Assembly: GCA_946480295.1 (NCBI GenBank)
Contig: CAMLIT010000117.1
Location: 1-13,656 of the forward strand
Origin: an uncultured Gemmatimonadota bacterium
GTDB taxonomy: Bacteria > Gemmatimonadota > Gemmatimonadetes > Gemmatimonadales > Gemmatimonadaceae
Direction: 5' to 3'
Length of the DNA stretch: 13,656 nucleotides
Made by a program: the position numbers and the translations under genes. This document shows, piece after piece, positions 5,728 to 13,656 of the stretch. The notes beneath the pieces are model-generated. The model saw nothing but the letters and a program-made list of their open reading frames with translations, was not told the DNA's origin and did not search any database. Every line of letters begins with the position of its first letter. Positions within the stretch are counted from its first letter, which is position 1.

Positions 5728-7527
5728 TTGTCCATCCGCCATCAGCTCGGCCTCGCCGAGCGCGCTCTCCGTCTCTTCGTCCGCCCGAACGCGCGGCGCG
5801 TCGTCCTGACGCTCGCCCTCTCGCTCGGCGTCTCCATCGCGGCGGCCTCCGAGCCCCTCCTCCTCAAGATCGTCGTCGACCGCCTCGCGGGCACGCCGGC
5901 CAGCGGCGCGGCCCGCACGGCCCTGGTCACCGCCGTCGCGATCTTCGCCGTCGTCCTCACCTGCCGCCTCCTCGGCGCGGCATGGGTGACGACGTCGACG
6001 TGGGCGGTGCGGCTCAACCTCGAGTACCAGCTCCGGTCGCGCGTCGCGGCGAAGCTGAGCGTCCTCTCGTCGCGGGTGCAGGCGGACATCGGCACGGGCG
6101 GGATCCGCTTCGCCATCGACGAGAGCTCGCCGCAGACCGCGCGCGCCTTCACCGAGGTCGCCTTCAAGCTCGTGCCCACCGTGGCGTACGTGGCGCTCGC
6201 CGCCTACGGCATGGCGCGGCTCGACCGGTCGATCATGGCGATGGTGCTCTGCCTCGTGCCGATCCCCGCGCTCGTCGGCCTGTTCGCCGAACGGCGGCAG
6301 ACGCGGCGCGACCAGATGCAGCACGCCTTCTGGACGCGACTGTGGTCCGGCTACACCGAGGTCCTGCACGGCATGGGCACCGTGCGCGCCTTCGCCCGCG
6401 AACGGTGGGAGGAGGACCGCCTGCTCCGCCGCATCCGGTGGGCGTTCGCCAGCATCCAGCGCGGCGTGCACGTCGACGCGCGCGTCACGGTGGCGGCGGG
6501 GCTCGCCGAGCTGACGGCGCGCGTGATCGTCCTCGCCCTCGGCGGCCTGCTCGTCGTGCGCGGCGAGCTGACCGTCGGCTCCCTGCTCGCCTTCCTCGGC
6601 TACGTCGGCGGCGTCTTCGCGCCGGTGCAGCAGATCATCGAGCTGTACCCGACGCTCCGGAAGGCGAACGTCGCCCTCGAATCGGTGTTCGTGATCCTCG
6701 ACGCCGAGGAGGAGGCGCCGGACGTCGAGGGGGCGGCGCCGTGCCCGCCGATCCGCGGCCACGTGCGCTTCGAGGGGGTCGGCTTCGGCTACCGCGACGG
6801 GCAGAGGGCGCTCGACGGTTTCGACGTCGAGGTGAAGCCCGGCGAGACGATCGCCCTCGTCGGCCCGTCGGGCGCGGGGAAGTCGACGGTCCTGCGGCTG
6901 CTGCAGCGGGTGAGCAACCCGACGAGCGGCCGCGTGCTGCTCGATGGCCACGACCTGCGCACCCTGCAGGTGGCGACGGTGCGCCGGCAGTTCGGCGTCG
7001 TGCCGCAGGACGTGGTGCTGTTCAACGACTCCGTGGCGGCGAACATCTCCTACGGCCGCCCGACGGCGACGCGCGCCGAGGTGATCGCCGCGGCGGTCGC
7101 GGCGAACGCGCACGAGTTCATCATGCAGCTCCCCGACGGCTACGACACGCGCGTCGGCGAGGGCGGGCGCGGCCTGTCCGGCGGGCAGCGCCAGCGGCTG
7201 GCGATCGCGCGCGCGTTCCTCGTGAACCCCGCGGTGCTGCTGTTCGACGAGGCGACGTCGGCGCTCGACGCGGAGTCGGAGGAGGCGGTGCAGCAGGCGC
7301 TGCGCGCGTTCCGGCGGGGCCGGACGACATTCATCATCGCGCACCGGCTGAGCACCGTGCGGGACGCCGACCGGATCCTGGTGATCGACGGCGGCCGGAT
7401 CGTGGGCGACGGCCCGCACGAGATGCTCCTCGCGACGTGCCCGACCTACGCGCGCCTGGTGAGCCGGCAGATGGGAACGGAGCCGGAGTCGTTCGGCACC
7501 GCGAGCCGGGAGATCAGGGCGGCGTAG
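5728..7527 (+). CDS. ABC exporter, fused membrane and ATPase domains (MsbA/LmrA type)
   Basis: This 599-residue half-transporter should work as a homodimer in the inner membrane, exporting a lipid, peptide or drug-like substrate that cannot be named. The membrane domain (1-300) has hydrophobic spans near 24-46, 65-86, 133-150, 155-176, 243-268 and 272-290. The ATPase domain has Walker A GPSGAGKST (369-377, K375), Q-loop Q417, signature LSGGQ (473-477), Walker B VLLFDE (493-498, E498), D-loop SALD (501-504) and switch H529, so it is complete and probably active. The start is TTG 5728 with no clear ribosome site; a TGA at 5641 closes the frame upstream and the next in-frame Met lies inside the membrane domain. 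It converges on the hydrolase gene, with 12 bp between stops. Confidence 0.95.
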   Translation: MSIRHQLGLAERALRLFVRPNARRVVLTLALSLGVSIAAASEPLLLKIVVDRLAGTPASGAARTALVTAVAIFAVVLTCRLLGAAWVTTSTWAVRLNLEYQLRSRVAAKLSVLSSRVQADIGTGGIRFAIDESSPQTARAFTEVAFKLVPTVAYVALAAYGMARLDRSIMAMVLCLVPIPALVGLFAERRQTRRDQMQHAFWTRLWSGYTEVLHGMGTVRAFARERWEEDRLLRRIRWAFASIQRGVHVDARVTVAAGLAELTARVIVLALGGLLVVRGELTVGSLLAFLGYVGGVFAPVQQIIELYPTLRKANVALESVFVILDAEEEAPDVEGAAPCPPIRGHVRFEGVGFGYRDGQRALDGFDVEVKPGETIALVGPSGAGKSTVLRLLQRVSNPTSGRVLLDGHDLRTLQVATVRRQFGVVPQDVVLFNDSVAANISYGRPTATRAEVIAAAVAANAHEFIMQLPDGYDTRVGEGGRGLSGGQRQRLAIARAFLVNPAVLLFDEATSALDAESEEAVQQALRAFRRGRTTFIIAHRLSTVRDADRILVIDGGRIVGDGPHEMLLATCPTYARLVSRQMGTEPESFGTASREIRAA

Positions 7528-7539
7528 GCGGGCCGCCGG

Positions 7540-8748
7540 TCACTGCGCCGGCTTCTCTCCCGTGTCCACCCAGTGCACGAGGCCCTGGAAGGCATCGACG
7601 ACGTCGTGCACCCAGAACGCGTCGCAGTGCCCCCACCGCAGCGGATAGCTCTGCGCCAGCATGTCCAGCCGCCCGGCCCGCATGACGTAGGCGCGGAGTG
7701 AATCCTCGTGCACGAGCGGCACGAGCGGATCGACGGGGCTGTGCACCGTGTACAGCGGGATCCGCAGGTCGCCCGTCGGCTGGTAGTCGTGGTCGAGGAA
7801 CTGCTGCGCGTCGGGGCTCGATGCATAACGACGCACGACCTGGTTGACGTGGACCATCGTCGCCGCCGGCAGCCCGGTCGTGTCGGCGTACACCGTGTGG
7901 GCGTTGTCGAACACGGAATGGCCGTGCGCCTGCGCGGTGAGCGAATTGGCGCCGAGCGCCTGGTAGCCGAGGGCGTAGAGCAGCGGCGTCAGGCGGTAGA
8001 ACGGCGGGCCCGGAAGCTGCCCCTGCTGGATCCGCGTCATCGTGTCCAGCCCCGCGCCGCCGTCGCTCTGCACGGCCATGAGGACGGGCATGATGAGCTG
8101 GTTCCGGTCGGTGATGCCGTCCACGTGCAGCATGTCGCCCGGCATCACGCCGGGATAGAAGACGTCGAACAGCGCGCGGATGTGGCCGATGTACTGCATC
8201 TCGACGCGCGCGCCGCCGACCGCGCCACAGAGCGCGAGGGCGCCCGCGTACTGCGAGCCGCGCTCCTCGGCGATCGCCTCGACGATCAGGCTGCCGAGCG
8301 ACTGGCCGAGCAGGAAGCTCCGGCGCGGCTTGCCGTACTTCGACGTGAAGAGGCCGCGCAGCTGCGTCGTGCGCTGCAGGCCGTCCTTGAACGCCCATCC
8401 GTTCTCGGAGAAGCTCGAGTACGCGATCGCGTACCCCAGCTTGCCCAGCGCGGGGCGGATCACCTCGATGCTGTCACCGGTGGGCAGCGCGACCGCGGCG
8501 TAGGGGCTCACGATCCCGTGCACGTAGAAGATCACGTCGCCGTTCCAGCCCTTCGGAACGAAGAACGCGTACTGGGCGCCCTCGCCGGTCACGCCGAGGA
8601 GCGAGTCCTGCCAGATGCTCGCGTCGTCGGGCGACGGCGCCTGGGCCGCCATCGGATCGGCGAGCCGCGCATCGGGTCGCACCGTGCGCGCGGCATCAGT
8701 GCAGGCGGTCGCGAGCAGGGCGCCCGCGACGAGTATGAGAGTGCGCAT
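7540..8748 (-). CDS. Predicted lipoprotein alpha/beta hydrolase
   Basis: This 402-residue secreted hydrolase of the alpha/beta fold probably cleaves an ester or amide bond; its substrate is unknown. The N-terminus MRTLILVAGALLATAC is a signal with lipidation at C16. The likely oxyanion strand is VIFYVHGIV (H77-G78). The nucleophile elbow is GQSLGS (S150), the acid is probably D340 in HSPVDPLVP and the base H374 in WGHCDAF. A large lid-like insertion (about 185-310) separates the nucleophile from the acid. ATG 8748 is chosen over GTG 8754 because GGGAGG (8754-8759) lies five bases upstream of the ATG and overlaps the GTG. A 121-bp gap with a hairpin separates it from the M50 operon, so it probably has its own promoter. 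Confidence 0.87.
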   Translation of the reverse strand: MRTLILVAGALLATACTDAARTVRPDARLADPMAAQAPSPDDASIWQDSLLGVTGEGAQYAFFVPKGWNGDVIFYVHGIVSPYAAVALPTGDSIEVIRPALGKLGYAIAYSSFSENGWAFKDGLQRTTQLRGLFTSKYGKPRRSFLLGQSLGSLIVEAIAEERGSQYAGALALCGAVGGARVEMQYIGHIRALFDVFYPGVMPGDMLHVDGITDRNQLIMPVLMAVQSDGGAGLDTMTRIQQGQLPGPPFYRLTPLLYALGYQALGANSLTAQAHGHSVFDNAHTVYADTTGLPAATMVHVNQVVRRYASSPDAQQFLDHDYQPTGDLRIPLYTVHSPVDPLVPLVHEDSLRAYVMRAGRLDMLAQSYPLRWGHCDAFWVHDVVDAFQGLVHWVDTGEKPAQ

Positions 8749-8827
8749 CCACACCTCCCTGGCGAGGAGTCGAGATTTCGTGCCCCGTTCGGAGTACGAA
8801 TCCCAACTTTCGCCCGGCGGGGCGGAG

Positions 8828-8855
8828 CGTCCATCGGGGATTCGCCCGACGGACG
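8828..8855 (-). terminator. Hairpin after the M50 protease gene
   Basis: CGTCCATCGGG (8828-8838) pairs with CCCGACGGACG (8845-8855) around a 6-nt loop, giving an 11-bp stem with one A-C mismatch. It begins about 14 bases downstream of the protease stop (minus strand) and precedes the hydrolase gene. No T-run follows. Confidence 0.5.
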
Positions 8856-8869
8856 GACACGCGGGCTCC

Positions 8870-9889
8870 CTAGCGCACCGCCGCGAGGGGCACGCCCGCC
8901 AGCCAGGTCAGCGCACCGGTCAGCGCGACGAAGGTGAGCAGCGTCTGCCGGTCGCCGGGCCCCGCGCTGCGCTGGAACGCGCGATACGCCGCCACGAGGC
9001 CGATCAGGATGAGCAGCCGCTGTCCGCTCGCGAAGTAGCAGGCGGCGATCACGGCGACGACGACCCAGCGCTCGAACGCCGACAGCGCGTGGAAGCCGCG
9101 CGACCCGTCGAGCTGCCAGAAGGGGATGAGGTTGAACAGGTTGATCAATCCCGTGAGCGCGGCGATCGCGCCCCACACCCCCACCCCGGTCGCACGATAC
9201 ACGGCGTACGCGGCCAGCCCCGCGCCGAGCCCCCACACCGGTCCGGCGAGGCCGATCCTCGCGTCCACCACGGGATCGTCCACGTGCTGCTTGAGGAGCA
9301 CGAGCGCGCCGAACCCGGGGATGAAGACCGGCGCGCCCGCGCTGATCCCGAGCCGCCGGAGCATCGAGACGTGCCCCATCTCGTGGATGTAGATCGAGAG
9401 CACGATCCCGAGCGCCAGCGCCCAGCCGTACATGGTCCAGTAGACGCCCAGGAAGGCGAACATCGAGAGGAAGGTGCTCGCCTTCGTGAGCCCGAGGAGC
9501 AGGAACTTGAGCTTCCCGAGCAGGACGAGCAGCGCCGCGCCGATCCCCGCGATGCCGCGCTTGTACCAGGGCCGGGCGTCCGTCGTTCTGAGCGCGGCCG
9601 GCGCCGGCGTCTCGGCGAGCCGCCGGGTGAGCGAGGCCACGCGCGCGCGCACGACCTCCGCCTGGCGCGAGCCGGCGGGCAGGAGCGCGAGCGCGCGCTG
9701 CCACGCCGCGGCGGCGTCGGCGAGGCGCTCCTCGCTCGTCAGGCGATCCGCGTCGGCGCCGATCGCCTTCAGCGCGTCGGCGTGGACGAGCGCGCGGCAG
9801 GCGGGACAGGCGAGCGCGCCGGAGGGCAGCTCGGTGCCGCAGCCGGCGCACGCGGGGGTGCCGGCCTCCACGCCGGAGAGCGCCGTCAT
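8870..9889 (-). CDS. Zinc-ribbon site-2 protease family (M50) membrane metalloprotease
   Basis: This 339-residue intramembrane protease candidate starts with a four-cysteine zinc ribbon (C14, C17, C28, C31; CAGCGTE and CPACRA). A helical linker of TPR-like character follows (about 46-95), then several membrane spans from about 111. The catalytic motif HEMGH (H169, E170, H173) sits in a span, and NLIPFWQLDG (253-262) supplies the second metal-site motif with D261. Such enzymes cut transmembrane segments, often of anti-sigma factors or signal-peptide remnants; the target here is unknown. ATG 9889 is preferred: it begins just after the stop codon of the upstream gene (9894), implying translational coupling. 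A further in-frame start at 9961 would overlap the upstream gene and add an unstructured Pro/Arg-rich stretch. No PDZ domain is seen. Confidence 0.9.
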   Translation of the reverse strand: MTALSGVEAGTPACAGCGTELPSGALACPACRALVHADALKAIGADADRLTSEERLADAAAAWQRALALLPAGSRQAEVVRARVASLTRRLAETPAPAALRTTDARPWYKRGIAGIGAALLVLLGKLKFLLLGLTKASTFLSMFAFLGVYWTMYGWALALGIVLSIYIHEMGHVSMLRRLGISAGAPVFIPGFGALVLLKQHVDDPVVDARIGLAGPVWGLGAGLAAYAVYRATGVGVWGAIAALTGLINLFNLIPFWQLDGSRGFHALSAFERWVVVAVIAACYFASGQRLLILIGLVAAYRAFQRSAGPGDRQTLLTFVALTGALTWLAGVPLAAVR

Positions 9890-9893
9890 CTCG

Positions 9894-10742
9894 TCAGGCA
9901 GCCCCCGCGGCGGGCGTGCCGCCGATCCGGAAGGGACCGGTGATCTGGAGCGGCCGGCCACCCGTCATCCGCCAGGCTTGCCGCATCCCGATGGCGATGA
10001 TCAACGCGCTGAGCAGCCCGCCGGGGAGCGAGCCGACGATCACGAGCACGGGCAGGAGGAAGATCATCGCGGCGACGATCAGCAGGGCGGGCAGCAGCTT
10101 CGGCTTCCGCCGCGCGCCCGGCGTCGCCTGCCTCGCGTGCGTCGCCCCCTGGAGAACGACCGGCGCCGCGGAGTCGCCGGCGGATGCGGATGGCGCGGCC
10201 GAGTCCGCGGCCGGTGCCCGCGTGCCATGCGCGGCGAGCGTGTGCGTCGCCTTCGCCTTCGCCGACTGGTGGTCGATGATGTCCTTCACGAGCACCGGCG
10301 TGTACGCGAGGCCGACGGAGAAGTACGTCAGCACGACGGCGAGCACCTGGAAGCGGCGGCGCCCGTGTCCGCGCGCACCCTGCCGCACCGCGCGCCCCAC
10401 GATGTAGCCGGTGAGGATGGCGACGATGCCGATCTCCAGGCCGGTGATGGCGATGACGCCGTAGTAGATCGCCGCGCCGACGACGGCGGCGCCGAGCCCG
10501 AAGAGGGCCGCGCGCGCGAACAGCCGCTTCGACGTGGCCTCGGTCGCGCGCCGCTCGACCGCCGCCTGGCACCGGCCGCACACGGGGGCGCCGTTCACGG
10601 CGTAGTAGCGCGACGTGAGCAGCGCCTTGCAGCCGCTGCAGTGGACGGCGGGGCCGGCCTGGGGCGCGTCGGCGTGCTGCGCCCCCTCCACGTGATCGAA
10701 CTGGAGCTCGTCGGAAGACGAGCCGCCGGGATCGATGGCCAT
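9894..10742 (-). CDS. Zinc-ribbon multi-span membrane protein, partner of the M50 protease
   Basis: This 282-residue protein has no named family I can assign. Residues 35-58 form a zinc-binding module with two CxxC pairs (C35/C38, C55/C58), separated by a strand-turn-strand reading LLTSRYYAVNGAPV. Hydrophobic spans follow near 74-98, 102-118 and 131-152. Next come an Ala/Ser-rich flexible stretch (176-205), a basic patch (RRKPK) and two more spans at 216-237 and 241-255. ATG 10742 has GAGGA (10748-10752) five bases upstream, so it is chosen over the longer frame from 10781. Its stop lies four bases before the M50 start, making a clear two-gene operon. Both products carry N-terminal zinc ribbons, which suggests that they act together in the membrane. 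Confidence 0.8.
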   Translation of the reverse strand: MAIDPGGSSSDELQFDHVEGAQHADAPQAGPAVHCSGCKALLTSRYYAVNGAPVCGRCQAAVERRATEATSKRLFARAALFGLGAAVVGAAIYYGVIAITGLEIGIVAILTGYIVGRAVRQGARGHGRRRFQVLAVVLTYFSVGLAYTPVLVKDIIDHQSAKAKATHTLAAHGTRAPAADSAAPSASAGDSAAPVVLQGATHARQATPGARRKPKLLPALLIVAAMIFLLPVLVIVGSLPGGLLSALIIAIGMRQAWRMTGGRPLQITGPFRIGGTPAAGAA

Positions 10743-10841
10743 CGGGGTCCTCGCGGTGGTCGTTCCCAGTAAGACTGCCAAACGGCCACCGCGTTTCTCG
10801 TCAGGCGCCCGGCACGCCCGACGGGTCCCCCGCCGCCACCC

Positions 10842-11771
<930 letters not shown>

Positions 11772-11821
11772 GCGCGCGTGGGCTCGGGGCTGCGTGCGGG
11801 AGCGGATGGCGGAGAATGTGT

Positions 11822-11837
11822 CGCCGCGCGCGCGGCG
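11822..11837. repeat. 16-bp perfect palindrome between the GH3 and isomerase-like genes
   Basis: CGCCGCGC joined directly to GCGCGGCG is fully self-complementary. It lies 23 bases beyond the GH3 stop on the minus strand. A chance CG-repeat in GC-rich DNA is possible; a processing or terminator hairpin is also possible. Confidence 0.4.
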
Positions 11838-11859
11838 CGGGAAGGAGCAGCCATCCCGC

Positions 11860-13656
11860 TCAGCGGCGGGCGGGCGGCCCCGCGCGAACCACCACCGTGT
11901 CCCGGCTCACGATGTCCGCCGAGGACGTGCCGACCTGCACGACGTACGCGCCGTCGGCGATCGCCCACCGCCGCGCCCGCGTGTCCCAGTGGCCCAGCGG
12001 ATGGCTCGCCGCTGCCGGATCCACGACGAGGCGCACGCGCGCCCGCGCCCCCGGTTCCAGCCAGACCTTCCGGAACGCGACGAGGCGCTTCGGCGGCTCG
12101 CCGAGCGAGTCGGGGAGGGTGACGTAGACCTGCGGCACCTCGGCGCCGCGCCGCCGGCCGGTGTTGGTGACGGTGAGCGTCACCGTGATCGGCTGCCGTC
12201 CGCTCGAGACCTTCGGCGAGACGGCCATGTCGGACACGCGGAAGGTGGTGTACGACAGCCCGTAGCCGAACGGGAAGCGCGGCGCGATCCCCTTCGCGTC
12301 GAACCAGCGATGCCCGATCGCCAGCCCCTCGGAGTACTCGACGTGCGTTGGCACGCCGCTGTTGCGCCCGACGGGGACGGGATTCCCCTGCGGGTCCAGC
12401 CCGGGCCACTGGAGGGGCGTGTGCGCGGGGAGGTCGCTCGCGCGCATCGGGAAGGTGACCGGCAGCTTGCCCGACGGATTCGCGACGCCGAACAGGAGCC
12501 TGGCGACGATGTCGCCGTCCTCCTGCCCGGGGAACCAGGCCTCGAGCACCGCCGGGACCTGGTCGATCCACGGGAGGAGCACGGAGGCGTTGTCCTTCAA
12601 GACGACGATCGTGCGCGGATTCGCGGCGGCGATCGCGGCGATCATCGCGTCCTGGTCGTCGGGCAGGGCGATGTCGGGGCGGTCGCGCCCCTCGTCGGAG
12701 ATCGTGCCGGCGAGAACGACGGCGACGTCGGCCGCGCGCGCGGCGGCCACGGCGTCGGCGAGGTTGGCGTTGTCCTTCGCCACGACGGTGAGCGTCGCCG
12801 TCGCCGACGAGCCGAGCGAGGAGAGCACGTGCTGCACGCCGGCGAGCGGCGTGACGGTCCGCAGCGGGATCACGTCGGAGCTCCCGCCGCAGCAGCCGGC
12901 GACGGCCTTCGTCGCGTACTCCGCCTTGCCGATGAGCGCGACGGAGCGGATCGCCTTCGCGTCGAGCGGCAGCAGTTCGCCGCGGTCCTTCAGCAGCACC
13001 GCCGCCTGCTCGCCGATCGAGCGCGCGATCGCCGCGTCGCGCGTCGTGTCGATCGGCGTCTGCGCGACGGCGCGGTCGAAGATCCCGAGCCGGAACATCT
13101 CCCGGTAGCGCCGCGCGAGCGCGGTGTCGATGTCCGCGACCGTGATCTCGTGCGCATCGAGCGCGGCCCGGAGCTTCTCCGGGCTGAACCAGGGGGCGCC
13201 CTGCAGCGCGAGCCCCGGCATCTCGTGGTCCATCCCCGCGCGCAGCGTCGGCGCCGTGCCGTGGACGGCGAAGAAGTCGGACTGCACGTAGCCGCGGAAG
13301 CCCCACTGGCCGCGCAGGACGTCGGTGAGGTGGTGGCGGTCCTCGCACGCGTGCGGCCCGTTGACGGAGTTGTACGAGCACATCACGGCGGCGACGTCGC
13401 CCTCCTTCACCGCCATCTCGAAGGGGAGCAGGTACAGCTCGTGGAGGACGCGGTCGTCGACCGTCTCGTTGACGGTGAAGCGGTTCGTCTCCTGCTCGTT
13501 GGCGACGAAGTGCTTGGCCATGGCGATGACGCCGTGGCGCTGGATCGCGCGGATCTCGGCGACGCCCATCGTCCCGGTGAGGAAGGGGTCCTCGCCGAAG
13601 TACTCGAAGTTGCGCCCGCCCTCCGGCACGCGGGCGAGGTTGAGCCCCGGGCCCTC
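11860..13656 (-). CDS. GH3 beta-glucosidase-type glycoside hydrolase, N-terminus beyond right edge
   Basis: The visible 598 residues are the bulk of a glycoside hydrolase family 3 enzyme, which releases terminal beta-linked sugars such as glucose or xylose. The open frame enters from the edge with GPGLNLARVPEGGRNFEYFG, the core of the GH3 first domain. The KHFVANEQETNR motif follows, then the nucleophile aspartate in GYVQSDFFAVHG (Trp is usual where the first Phe stands). The second (alpha/beta) domain contains VLLKDRGELLPL, GTISDEGRDRPDIALP and the FPGQEDGDIVARLLFG segment. A fibronectin-III-like C-terminal domain (PQVYV, PPKRLVAFRKVWLEPG) ends the protein, as in bacterial beta-glucosidases of about 750-850 residues. 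The true start and any signal peptide are outside the window; an in-frame GTG at 13629 is not the start. Confidence 0.94.
   Translation of the reverse strand, partial: EGPGLNLARVPEGGRNFEYFGEDPFLTGTMGVAEIRAIQRHGVIAMAKHFVANEQETNRFTVNETVDDRVLHELYLLPFEMAVKEGDVAAVMCSYNSVNGPHACEDRHHLTDVLRGQWGFRGYVQSDFFAVHGTAPTLRAGMDHEMPGLALQGAPWFSPEKLRAALDAHEITVADIDTALARRYREMFRLGIFDRAVAQTPIDTTRDAAIARSIGEQAAVLLKDRGELLPLDAKAIRSVALIGKAEYATKAVAGCCGGSSDVIPLRTVTPLAGVQHVLSSLGSSATATLTVVAKDNANLADAVAAARAADVAVVLAGTISDEGRDRPDIALPDDQDAMIAAIAAANPRTIVVLKDNASVLLPWIDQVPAVLEAWFPGQEDGDIVARLLFGVANPSGKLPVTFPMRASDLPAHTPLQWPGLDPQGNPVPVGRNSGVPTHVEYSEGLAIGHRWFDAKGIAPRFPFGYGLSYTTFRVSDMAVSPKVSSGRQPITVTLTVTNTGRRRGAEVPQVYVTLPDSLGEPPKRLVAFRKVWLEPGARARVRLVVDPAAASHPLGHWDTRARRWAIADGAYVVQVGTSSADIVSRDTVVVRAGPPARR

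Noticed and set aside
5542..7419. Long minus-strand open frame opposite the ABC exporter
   Set aside because: It is a His/Arg/Asp-rich antisense shadow of a gene with all ABC motifs intact.
7528..7539. Possible terminator between the convergent ABC and hydrolase genes
   Set aside because: Only 12 bp separate the stop codons, and the small GGCG-GGC-CGCC dyad there is too short to call.
8771..8815. Possible promoter of the hydrolase gene (TTGGGA on the minus strand)
   Set aside because: No acceptable -10 hexamer lies at the proper spacing. A promoter must exist near here, but it could not be placed by eye.

Overview
The window is very GC-rich, densely coded DNA from a bacterium with extracytoplasmic lipoproteins. 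The gene mix (lipoprotein Cu/Zn superoxide dismutase, Tat-exported hydroxypyruvate-isomerase-like protein, GH3 and GH13 glycosidases, zinc-ribbon M50 protease) and the intergenic seven-base tandem arrays suggest Gemmatimonadota. This is an inference from style and gene content; there is no marker gene such as rRNA. No RNA gene, CRISPR array, transposase, phage gene or complete mobile element was seen.

Region 1 (1-2372) looks rearranged. A 5'-truncated acyl-CoA dehydrogenase (AidB-like) remnant runs leftward off the window edge. A 10-bp inverted repeat lies beside the point where its homology stops. An intact DUF1835-family gene (+) follows, then an intergenic stretch with two seven-base repeat arrays that can pair with each other, then an unrecognised two-span membrane protein (-). 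The region ends with the C-terminal part of a FrnE/DsbA-type thiol oxidoreductase (+) that lacks its CxxC half.

Region 2 (2395-5018) holds a periplasmic lipoprotein Cu/Zn superoxide dismutase (-) diverging from a GH13 alpha-amylase-family enzyme (+). A hairpin follows the amylase. Region 3 (5159-7527) holds a small helical protein of unknown role behind an extended -10 promoter, a third seven-base array with a hairpin, a perfect 26-bp palindrome, and a full-length ABC exporter (fused membrane and ATPase domains).

Region 4 (7540-10742, all minus strand) holds a lipoprotein alpha/beta hydrolase. Upstream of it is a tightly coupled two-gene operon: a zinc-ribbon multi-span membrane protein followed by a zinc-ribbon site-2-type M50 metalloprotease. 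Region 5 (10842-13656, minus strand) holds a Tat-signal hydroxypyruvate-isomerase-like TIM-barrel protein downstream of a GH3 beta-glucosidase whose N-terminus lies beyond the right edge. These two, with the GH13 enzyme, point to saccharide use.

Most genes belong to recognisable families. The least explained parts are the seven-base arrays with self-pairing potential, the palindrome before the ABC gene, the pair of outward-facing truncated genes at the left, and the zinc-ribbon/M50 membrane pair.
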